From the NCBI GenBank assembly GCA_028281425.1, contig JANQJX010000091.1:1-5081 (forward strand): a stretch of 5,081 bases of DNA, written 5' to 3'. Shown in pieces: positions 1-5,081 of the stretch (positions are counted from its first letter, which is position 1; each line of letters begins with the position of its first letter). The notes below the pieces were generated by a model. The model made no database searches and had not been told where the DNA came from. It saw nothing but the letters and a program-made list of their open reading frames with translations. Position numbers and translations under genes: made by a program. The stretch is from Simkania sp. (GTDB lineage: Bacteria > Chlamydiota > Chlamydiia > Chlamydiales > Simkaniaceae).

Positions 1-1649
1 ATAAGCTCCCAAAAATTTTAATTCTCGATCTTGAAGAAATGGGAAAAGTAGTGCAATTGCTCGATGAACTGGGGATTGAAAAGCTTGATAATTATAAAAT
101 AAGGCGCCCTCTTTGGAGTTTAGCAAGTATCGATAAGTCCCACTTTAAAGGGCTTCCCGTGACCTTTTTGATGACGAAGAGATTAGAAGAAGTTCGCAAG
201 CAAATGCTGGGTGAAAAAGAGTTTAAGTTTTCTCCCATTCCCTCTGAAATTCAAGCAAAATTACGCAAGTATCAAAAAGAAGGGATTTATTGGCTTGAAA
301 GATTGCGGCTGATGTATCTCAACGGAATTTTAGCCGATGACATGGGGCTTGGGAAAACATTGCAAGCGATTGTGGCGCTGACGCAAGCCTTCAAAACAAA
401 AAAAAGGCCTTCTCTTGTTGTGTGTCCAACCTCACTGCTCTATAATTGGCAAGAGGAGTGTCATAAATTTAATCCCAAGCTCAACACAATTATTATTGAT
501 GGGATGCCGTCTCAAAGGAAAAATCTTATTCATCAAATAGGTGATTATGATGTGGTGATTACCTCTTATAGTTTGATCCAAAAAGATATTGAAGCTTATA
601 GTCCGATTACCTTTGGTTACATGGTTCTTGATGAAGCACAACATATTAAAAATCGTGGGACACGCAATGCTAAATCAGTGAAGCTCATTCAAGCAGAGCA
701 TCGTTTAATTTTATCTGGGACTCCCATTGAAAATTCTCTTGATGAACTTTGGAGCCTTTTTGATTTTCTTATGCCTAATTTTTTGGGAAGTTATGATCGT
801 TTTGTTGAAAAATATGTGCGTGTTGTTGGAGAAGAACAGCTTCGTAATCTACGCTATTTACGTAAAAAGGTTTTTCCTTTTATCTTACGTCGTATGAAAA
901 CAGATGTTCTCGATGATTTACCTCCTTTGAGTGAGAACATTTACCATTGTCAACTCAATGCAAATCAGCGCAGCCTTTATCGTTCTTATGCGGAATCCGC
1001 AAGAGATGAACTTGTCAAGCTTGTGGAGAGAGATGGGTTTGACAAAGTACAAATTCATGTGCTTGCGACTTTAACGCGTCTCAAACAGATTTGTTGCCAT
1101 CCTGCCATTTTTGCAAAAGAAAAAGCAGAGATGGGAGATTCTGCAAAGTATGAGATGCTTTTGGAACTACTTCAGACACTCATCGAAGGAGAACATAAAG
1201 TTGTCATTTTTTCTCAATATACGAGAATGCTTCAAATCATGCGAGATGATCTTAAAAAGCAAGGAATTGAGTTTCGCTATCTCGATGGTTCAAGTAAAAA
1301 TCGCTTAGAGATTGTAAAAGAATTTAATGAAGATAAAAATATTTCGGTGTTTCTTGTTTCTTTAAAAGCAGGTGGAACAGGACTGAATTTAGTCGGTGCT
1401 GATACGGTCATTCTCTACGATATATGGTGGAATCCAGCTGTTGAAAATCAAGCGACAGATCGAGTGTATCGTATTGGCCAAAAAGAAAGTGTCTCTGTTT
1501 ACAAACTCATCACCTTGGGAACAATCGAGGAAAAGATTGTTGAAATGCAAAACCGTAAGAAAGGGATTGTGAAGAAGATTGTCAGTTGTGATGATGAAGC
1601 AATTACCAAATTAACTTGGGAAGATGTTCTTGAGTTGCTCCAAACATGA
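1..1649 (+). CDS. SNF2-family DEAD/DEAH-like helicase, C-terminal ATPase core (5' end outside window)
   Basis: This is the C-terminal part of a SNF2/Rad54-type ATP-dependent DNA translocase, which remodels protein-DNA complexes in the cytoplasm; its exact bacterial substrate is unknown. The frame is open from the first full codon at 3 with no stop before the ATG at 39, so that ATG is probably an internal Met and the gene starts upstream. Residues counted from that Met show the whole core in order: Q-like motif LRKYQKEG (75-82), Walker A DDMGLGKT (100-107), Ia LVVCPTS (126-132), Walker B DEAQ followed by HIKN (198-205), III SGTP (226-229), the SNF2 linker FILRRMKTDV (281-290) and ICCHP (351-355), IV VVIFSQYTRML (388-398), V LKAGGTGLNL (442-451), and VI QATDRVYRIGQ with arginine-finger candidates R475 and R478. 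All catalytic residues look intact. DEAQ in place of DEAH is common in bacterial SNF2 proteins. Chlamydial homologues are about twice this length with extra N-terminal sequence (SWIM-type in some), which cannot be seen here. The call is secure; the cellular role is not. Confidence 0.95.
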   Translation, partial: KLPKILILDLEEMGKVVQLLDELGIEKLDNYKIRRPLWSLASIDKSHFKGLPVTFLMTKRLEEVRKQMLGEKEFKFSPIPSEIQAKLRKYQKEGIYWLERLRLMYLNGILADDMGLGKTLQAIVALTQAFKTKKRPSLVVCPTSLLYNWQEECHKFNPKLNTIIIDGMPSQRKNLIHQIGDYDVVITSYSLIQKDIEAYSPITFGYMVLDEAQHIKNRGTRNAKSVKLIQAEHRLILSGTPIENSLDELWSLFDFLMPNFLGSYDRFVEKYVRVVGEEQLRNLRYLRKKVFPFILRRMKTDVLDDLPPLSENIYHCQLNANQRSLYRSYAESARDELVKLVERDGFDKVQIHVLATLTRLKQICCHPAIFAKEKAEMGDSAKYEMLLELLQTLIEGEHKVVIFSQYTRMLQIMRDDLKKQGIEFRYLDGSSKNRLEIVKEFNEDKNISVFLVSLKAGGTGLNLVGADTVILYDIWWNPAVENQATDRVYRIGQKESVSVYKLITLGTIEEKIVEMQNRKKGIVKKIVSCDDEAITKLTWEDVLELLQT

Positions 1650-1663
1650 ATAGATTTTATATT
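1635..1663 (+). promoter_or_regulatory. Possible sigma-70/sigma-66-type promoter for mreB
   Basis: TTGCTC at 1635-1640 lies exactly 17 bases before TATATT at 1658-1663, matching 3 of 6 and 5 of 6 consensus bases. The -35 box would lie inside the last codons of the helicase gene, and transcription would begin near 1670, before the hairpin at 1730-1756. An alternative is TTGATA at 1776-1781 (5 of 6) with a poor -10 near 1799-1804, which would give a leader of about 60 bases. In DNA this AT-rich both could be chance matches. Confidence 0.2.
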
Positions 1664-1729
1664 AAGGCTTTGGTTAGAATGGCCATTAAATTGGCTTGAT
1701 CTGTATTTCTCATAAATATAGGGAAAAGG

Positions 1730-1757
1730 AGATCTACTTTAGCTTTCGGTAGATTTT
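1730..1757 (+). terminator. Possible weak rho-independent terminator after the SNF2 gene
   Basis: AGATCTAC (1730-1737) pairs with GTAGATTT (1749-1756) through one G-T wobble, with an 11-base loop (1738-1748). It is followed by a short, interrupted T run (TTTTATT, 1754-1760, partly inside the stem). It lies about 80 bases after the helicase stop. The stem has only two or three G-C pairs and the U tract is short, so termination would be weak. It could instead be a structure in the mreB leader. Confidence 0.3.
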
Positions 1758-1841
1758 ATTGATCATGAAAGAAGTTTGATAAGATGCTAAAGCAAAGCTT
1801 CACTCTTTTTTCCTGAGTTTATGAGAGATAGGGGTTAATTT

Positions 1842-1877
1842 ATGATATTTAGAAAAAGAAAAGGTTTCATCAAATGA
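1842..1877 (+). CDS. Possible 11-residue leader peptide overlapping the mreB start
   Basis: An ATG at 1842 opens an 11-codon frame (MIFRKRKGFIK) ending in TGA at 1875-1877. It is preceded by a good Shine-Dalgarno stretch, AGGGG (1830-1834), 7 bases upstream. Its stop overlaps the mreB start in the arrangement ATGA (1874-1877), the classic geometry for translational coupling. The peptide is strongly basic (five Arg/Lys in eleven) and resembles no family I know. It may be a coupling leader for mreB or a chance frame in AT-rich DNA; with so few codons, coding cannot be judged from composition. Confidence 0.25.
   Translation: MIFRKRKGFIK
1859..1864 (+). promoter_or_regulatory. Ribosome-binding site of mreB
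   Basis: AAAAGG at 1859-1864 lies 9 bases before the ATG at 1874. It is a moderate match to the Shine-Dalgarno consensus, clearly weaker than the one before pckA. An in-frame stop at 1850-1852 and the absence of any other in-frame ATG between it and 1874 fix the mreB start. The site lies inside the mini-ORF at 1842-1877, so ribosomes translating that frame would pass over it. Confidence 0.55.
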
Positions 1878-2965
1878 AAGTGAGTCCAGTAGGGAAGGGA
1901 AAAGGGGATTTCCTGAAACAATTTCGACAAAAAATTATCAGTAAATTTGGGCATTTAACCGGAATTTTTTCAAGTGATATTGGAATAGACCTTGGAACAG
2001 CAAATACGCTTGTGTATGTGAGAGGAAAGGGGATTATTCTAGCTGAGCCTTCTGTGGTTGCTGTCGATTCGATAACAGGTGAAATTCTAGCTGTTGGTCA
2101 TAAAGCTAAGGCAATGCTTGGAAAAACGCCTCGTAAGATCCATGCTGTAAGGCCGATGAAAGATGGTGTCATTGCAGATTTTGAAATTGCTGAAGGAATG
2201 TTAAAGGCGCTCATCTCTAGAGTGACCCCTTCGAGAAGTCTTTTCCGCCCCAAGATTTTAATTGCAGTTCCTTCAGGGATTACAGGTGTTGAAAAACGGG
2301 CTGTTGAAGATTCGGCTCTTCGAGCAGGAGCTCAAGAAGTGATCTTAATTGAAGAACCCATGGCAGCAGCAATTGGTGTGGATTTACCCGTGCATGAGCC
2401 TTCTGCCAATATGATCATTGATGTGGGAGGAGGAACAACAGAAATTGCAATCATCTCTTTAGGAGGAATTGTTGAGTCGCGCTCTTTGAGAATTGCTGGA
2501 GATGAGTTTGACGAGTGTATTATCAATTATATGCGCCGCACCTATAATTTAATGATCGGACCGCGAACTGCCGAAGAAATTAAAATGACAATTGGATCTG
2601 CCTATCCTTTAGGAGATCATGAACTTGAAATGGAGGTACGTGGAAGAGATCAGGTAGCGGGACTTCCCATTACCAAAAGAATCAATTCTGTTGAGATTCG
2701 TGAATGCTTAGCAGAGCCAATTCAACAAATCATCGAATGTGTTAAAGCAACGCTTGAAAAATGTCCTCCTGAGCTTGCTGCCGATCTTGTAGACCGGGGA
2801 ATGTTTGTAGCAGGGGGAGGGGCTATGATCAAGGGGCTTGATAAAGCACTCATCAAAGATTCGGGGCTTCCCGTCATTGTCGCATCCAACCCTCTTCTTG
2901 CTGTGTGTATGGGAACAGGAAAAGCTCTTGAGTATCTTGATAAGTTTAAGAAGGCTAAAGCCTGA
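1874..2965 (+). CDS. mreB: Rod shape-determining protein MreB (bacterial actin homologue)
   Basis: MreB polymerises with ATP into membrane-bound filaments that position the peptidoglycan-synthesis machinery. In chlamydiae, which lack FtsZ, it is needed for division. The 363 residues carry the full actin/Hsp70 fold signature: phosphate-1 DIGIDLGTANTLVY (35-48), connect-1 AVPSGITGVEKRA (131-143) with the probable catalytic Glu140, EEPMAAAIG (160-168), phosphate-2 DVGGGTTEIAI (183-193), and the adenosine motif VAGGGAMIKGL (312-322). Leu123-Phe124 in SLFRP matches the hydrophobic membrane loop known from other MreBs. The protein begins about 30 residues before the usual DIGIDLG start. Residues 12-28 form a likely amphipathic, positively charged helix, the type of extension I recall for chlamydial MreB. 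The ATG at 1874 is the only in-frame ATG after the stop at 1850. The gene ends 61 bases before pckA, on the same strand. Identification is secure; the helix function is inferred. Confidence 0.98.
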   Translation: MKVSPVGKGKGDFLKQFRQKIISKFGHLTGIFSSDIGIDLGTANTLVYVRGKGIILAEPSVVAVDSITGEILAVGHKAKAMLGKTPRKIHAVRPMKDGVIADFEIAEGMLKALISRVTPSRSLFRPKILIAVPSGITGVEKRAVEDSALRAGAQEVILIEEPMAAAIGVDLPVHEPSANMIIDVGGGTTEIAIISLGGIVESRSLRIAGDEFDECIINYMRRTYNLMIGPRTAEEIKMTIGSAYPLGDHELEMEVRGRDQVAGLPITKRINSVEIRECLAEPIQQIIECVKATLEKCPPELAADLVDRGMFVAGGGAMIKGLDKALIKDSGLPVIVASNPLLAVCMGTGKALEYLDKFKKAKA

Positions 2966-2967
2966 AA

Positions 2968-2990
2968 AATTTTTTGCTTCTTAAAAAATT
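2968..2990 (+). repeat. A/T-only inverted repeat (hairpin) between mreB and pckA
   Basis: AATTTTTT (2968-2975) and AAAAAATT (2983-2990) are perfect 8-base complements around the loop GCTTCTT. The structure begins three bases after the mreB stop. With no G-C pair and no T tract after it, it is a poor terminator. It might reduce read-through, act as an RNA-processing or mRNA 3'-end site, or be a by-product of AT-rich composition. Confidence 0.4.
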
Positions 2991-3013
2991 GCTCAATTGA
3001 CTATGTAGAAAAT

Positions 3014-3021
3014 AAAGGAGG
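3014..3021 (+). promoter_or_regulatory. Strong ribosome-binding site of pckA
   Basis: AAAGGAGG lies 5 bases before the ATG at 3027. It is an almost full match to the complement of the 16S rRNA 3' end and the strongest such site in the window. It fixes the pckA start and suggests efficient translation, in contrast to the moderate site of mreB. Confidence 0.85.
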
Positions 3022-3026
3022 CGTTA

Positions 3027-4856
3027 ATGGATCTATTTCGCTGGACCCATCATATTTCCCTTAAAAAATGGATCAAAGAAATGCACGCGCTTTGTCAAAG
3101 TGATGCCATTTATTTTTGTGATGGAAGTTATGAAGAGCATCAAGCAATTTGTCAGCATCTTGTAGATTGCAAAGTCTTTACGCGTTTAAATGAAAATAAA
3201 AGAGCTCATTCCTATTGGTGCCACTCAGATCCAACTGATGTTGCAAGGGTTGAAGAACGTACATTTATTTGTTCTAAAAGGGAAGAAGATGCAGGCCCTA
3301 CAAATCATTGGGAAGATCCTAAAAAGATGAAAAAGAGATTGAAACATCTTTTTAAGGGTTGCATGAAAGGGCGTACGATGTATGTGATTCCTTTTAGTAT
3401 GGGGCCATTTGGATCTGATCTTGCCAAAATTGGGGTACAAGTGACCGATGCTCCTTATGTTGTTGCGAATATGTATATTATGACTCGGATGGGTAAAAAA
3501 GTTCTTGAGATTTTGGGAGAAGATAAACCCTTTATCCCTTGTCTTCATTCGGTAGGTGTTCCTCTTAAAAAGGGGGAAAAGGATATGCCTTGGCCTTGTT
3601 GTCCACAAGACAAGTATATTGTACACTTTCCTGAAGAGAGCTCAATTTGGTCTTTTGGAAGTGGTTATGGAGGCAATGCCCTTCTTGGAAAGAAATGTTT
3701 GGCTCTTCGCATTGCATCGGTAAAAGCACGTGATGAAAAATGGCTTGCTGAACATATGTTGATTGTTGGAGTCACCAATCCACAAGGGAAAAAGCGCTAT
3801 TTTGTAGCTGCTTTCCCCAGTGCTTGTGGGAAGACCAATTTAGCAATGCTCAAATCTTCTCTTCCAGGATGGAAAGTCGAATGTGTTGGAGATGATATTG
3901 CTTGGATGAAAATTGGCTCTGACGGTTATCTTCATGGAATCAATCCCGAGTATGGGTTTTTTGGAGTAGCACCTGGGACATCTTTTGAATCCAATCCCAA
4001 TGCAATGATGGCTCTTTCAAAGAATTCGATTTTTACGAATGTCGCCTTTTCTGATGAGGGAGATGTCTGGTGGGAGGGGATGACAAAGGAGATTCCGGAG
4101 CATTTAACCGATTGGAAAGGAAATCCTTGGACAAGAGGCTCCAAAGAAAAAGCAGCTCATCCTAACTCTCGTTTTACAGCTCCTGCTTCTCAATGTCCGG
4201 TGATGGATCCTTCTTTTGAAGATCCAAAGGGAGTCCCCATTTCGGGAATTATTTTTGGAGGACGACGTTCAAATGTTGTTCCTCTTGTTGCTGAAAGTTT
4301 ATCTTGGCAGCATGGAACTTTTATGGGAGCTTCACTTTCTTCAGAAATGACAGCAGCAGCTGTTGGAGCTGTAGGTAAATTGCGGCATGATCCTTTTGCA
4401 ATGCTTCCTTTTTGTGGGTATCATATGGGGGATTATTTCGGTCATTGGCTAGAGATGGGAAAATTGCTTGGGAATAAGGCTCCTAAAATTTTCTGTGTCA
4501 ATTGGTTTCAAAAATCAAAAGAAGGAAAATTTCTCTGGCCAGGTTTTGGAGAAAATATACGTGTTCTCAAATGGATATTTGAGCGATGTGAAGGAGAAGA
4601 AAATTATGAAAAGAGTGCGATTGGCCTTATTCCTAAAAAGGATGCATTTGATTGTTCTCATCTAAATTTTGATGAAAAAGTATTTCAAGAACTTTTTAAA
4701 GTAGATGATTCCCTTTGGCTTAAAGAGGTCGAAGAATTGCGTTCTTATTTTTCTCTTTTTAAAAAACGCCTTCCACAAGGGATTACAAATGAAATGGATC
4801 ATTTGGAAAAACGATTGAAAAAAGAATTTAAAAACGAATCTTTTGCAAAACTCTAA
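3027..4856 (+). CDS. pckA: Phosphoenolpyruvate carboxykinase, GTP-dependent
   Basis: This cytosolic enzyme converts oxaloacetate and GTP to PEP, GDP and CO2, linking dicarboxylate metabolism to gluconeogenesis and PEP-derived products such as aromatic compounds and peptidoglycan precursors. At 609 residues it is full length for the GTP class (about 600). Visible sites: substrate-binding DVAR with Arg74; YGGN (214-217); GKKC (221-224), whose Lys223, with His243 and Asp290, matches the Mn2+ ligands; the kinase-1 loop FPSACGKTN (263-271), the family signature, with the reactive cysteine Cys267 and Lys269; kinase-2 VGDDIAW (287-293); NSRF (380-383); GGRR (411-414); and the guanine pocket NWF plus KEGKFLWPGFGEN (498-510). 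The lid (TAAAVGAVGKLRHDP, 442-456) is of bacterial type. No catalytic residue appears missing. The tail after about 575 is Lys/Phe-rich and poorly conserved. The short gap after mreB allows co-transcription, and no strong promoter is visible in the gap. The ATP-dependent class is excluded by the signature. Confidence 0.98.
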   Translation: MDLFRWTHHISLKKWIKEMHALCQSDAIYFCDGSYEEHQAICQHLVDCKVFTRLNENKRAHSYWCHSDPTDVARVEERTFICSKREEDAGPTNHWEDPKKMKKRLKHLFKGCMKGRTMYVIPFSMGPFGSDLAKIGVQVTDAPYVVANMYIMTRMGKKVLEILGEDKPFIPCLHSVGVPLKKGEKDMPWPCCPQDKYIVHFPEESSIWSFGSGYGGNALLGKKCLALRIASVKARDEKWLAEHMLIVGVTNPQGKKRYFVAAFPSACGKTNLAMLKSSLPGWKVECVGDDIAWMKIGSDGYLHGINPEYGFFGVAPGTSFESNPNAMMALSKNSIFTNVAFSDEGDVWWEGMTKEIPEHLTDWKGNPWTRGSKEKAAHPNSRFTAPASQCPVMDPSFEDPKGVPISGIIFGGRRSNVVPLVAESLSWQHGTFMGASLSSEMTAAAVGAVGKLRHDPFAMLPFCGYHMGDYFGHWLEMGKLLGNKAPKIFCVNWFQKSKEGKFLWPGFGENIRVLKWIFERCEGEENYEKSAIGLIPKKDAFDCSHLNFDEKVFQELFKVDDSLWLKEVEELRSYFSLFKKRLPQGITNEMDHLEKRLKKEFKNESFAKL

Positions 4857-4883
4857 AAAAGCTTTCTTTTTTCTCAGAAAAAA
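4855..4883 (+). terminator. Possible pckA transcript-end structure: two alternative AT-rich hairpins
   Basis: AAAAAAG (4855-4861) can pair with CTTTTTT (4866-4872) around CTTT. The same T run (TTTTTTC, 4867-4873) can instead pair with GAAAAAA (4877-4883) around TCA. The two 7-base stems exclude each other, and each has a single G-C pair. The structure starts within the pckA stop codon. The first stem with its own T run could act as a weak terminator, but neither form is a canonical GC-rich one, so homopolymer runs may explain it. Confidence 0.3.
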
Positions 4884-5081
4884 CTGAATGACTAAAAACT
4901 TATCCTGTATCATTTTTCAAGCGATGCAACTGCAAATGCTACAGACTTCTAAAAAGAGGATGCAAAAACGTTCCTTCTTGCCTAAAATAAGGGCAAAATT
5001 AAGTATAGAAAATTTTAATTTTTATAAGAAAAAAGTCCTTTACAAAATTTATCATTAAAATTTTTTGAGACATAAAGAATA
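4857..5081 (+). other. Non-coding AT-rich tail after pckA (225 bases, runs to window edge)
   Basis: No supported gene is present on either strand. The stretch contains the hairpins at 4855-4883, a short copy-rich patch with TGCAA three times (4925-4965), and a very AT-rich end from about 4995 with an inverted repeat and -10-like hexamers such as TATAAG (5023-5028), TATCAT (5050-5055) and TAAAAT (5056-5061). None has a convincing -35 partner at 16-18 bases. It could be the promoter region of a gene beginning just right of the window. Confidence 0.5.
5007..5066. repeat. AT-rich inverted repeat at the right edge
   Basis: AAAATTTTAAT (5009-5019) is the exact reverse complement of ATTAAAATTTT (5054-5064), separated by 34 bases. 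Pairing extends two more bases outward if a G-T wobble is allowed (5007-5008 with 5065-5066). Each arm also contains the self-complementary AAAATTTT. It could be a protein-binding or curved-DNA element before the next gene, or simple composition; no protein can be named. Confidence 0.3.

Larger units (their letters stand above)
1650..1873 (+). other. Intergenic region upstream of mreB (224 bases)
   Basis: There is no conventional gene here on either strand. The stretch is AT-rich and holds a hairpin that may end the helicase transcript (1730-1756), promoter-like boxes, and three tiny ATG-started frames at 1784-1816, 1821-1838 and 1842-1877. Only the last of these has a convincing ribosome-binding site. 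No tRNA or recognised riboswitch was seen. Its length and position make it the most likely home of the mreB promoter and 5' untranslated leader. Confidence 0.6.

Noticed and set aside
39..41. ATG at 39 as the true start of the helicase gene
   Set aside because: The frame is open to the window edge with plausible coding residues before it, there is no Shine-Dalgarno sequence just upstream, and family members are much longer. The gene is therefore treated as cut by the window.
432..644. Minus-strand 70-codon frame inside the SNF2 gene
   Set aside because: It overlaps conserved helicase motifs on the coding strand and shows no features of its own.
198..650. DEAQ instead of DEAH in helicase motif II as a possible inactivating change
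   Set aside because: DEAQ followed by HIKN is common in active bacterial SNF2 proteins, and the acidic Asp-Glu pair needed for catalysis is present.
1724..1731. Shine-Dalgarno-like AAAAGGAG in the helicase-mreB gap
   Set aside because: No ATG, GTG or TTG follows at a usable distance, so it does not start a gene. It partly overlaps the hairpin stem.
1784..1838. Two further mini-frames (1784-1816 and 1821-1838) before mreB
   Set aside because: Neither has a convincing ribosome-binding site, they are ten and five codons long, and ATG-started frames this short are expected by chance.
3225..3626. 133-codon open frame on the minus strand inside pckA
   Set aside because: It lies entirely opposite a well-identified enzyme gene, its product shows no recognisable motif, and its composition mirrors the pckA coding frame.
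4662..4913. 83-codon minus-strand frame covering the pckA 3' end and part of the downstream gap
   Set aside because: Most of it is antisense to pckA, and its Lys/Phe-rich product simply reflects the A/T runs of the pckA tail. No supported ribosome-binding site or homology was seen.
4923..4965. Repeated GATGCAA/TGCAA words after pckA as a repeat array or CRISPR
   Set aside because: The copies are 5-7 bases long, irregularly spaced and only two or three in number, well below what an array or iteron set would need.

Overview
The window looks like a chromosomal segment from a member of the Chlamydiae, more likely an environmental or amoeba-associated lineage (Parachlamydia/Waddlia/Simkania-like) than Chlamydia itself. 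Three things support this: the gene order SNF2 helicase - mreB - GTP-type pckA on one strand, which I recall as the order CT708-CT709-CT710 in Chlamydia trachomatis; an MreB with the extended N-terminus I associate with chlamydial MreB; and an AT-rich base composition. Genus cannot be assigned from the sequence alone.

Layout, all genes on the + strand. 1-1649 is the 3' part of a SNF2-family helicase gene whose reading frame runs off the left edge. The part present holds the complete two-lobed ATPase core. 1650-1873 is a 224-base intergenic stretch with a possible terminator hairpin for the helicase gene, weak promoter-like boxes, and an 11-codon mini-ORF with a good ribosome-binding site. The stop of this mini-ORF overlaps the mreB start codon. 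1874-2965 is a complete mreB. 2966-3026 is a 61-base gap with an A/T-only hairpin and a near-perfect Shine-Dalgarno sequence. 3027-4856 is a complete pckA (GTP-dependent PEP carboxykinase). 4857-5081 is a very AT-rich non-coding tail with inverted repeats and no recognisable gene, and the next gene must begin beyond the window.

Functionally, MreB is the actin-like scaffold that steers peptidoglycan synthesis, and in chlamydiae, which lack FtsZ, it is central to division. PckA makes phosphoenolpyruvate (PEP) from oxaloacetate, and PEP is, among other things, the MurA substrate for peptidoglycan precursors. The short mreB-pckA gap allows co-transcription, so a link between PEP supply and wall synthesis is conceivable but unproven. 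The helicase is probably a separate unit acting on nucleic acids.

I found no mobile element, CRISPR array, tRNA, rRNA or recognised riboswitch. This is essentially a conserved housekeeping region. The points that merit a second look are the mreB leader mini-ORF, the MreB N-terminal helix and the AT-rich hairpins. I see no evidence of a previously undescribed multi-gene system.
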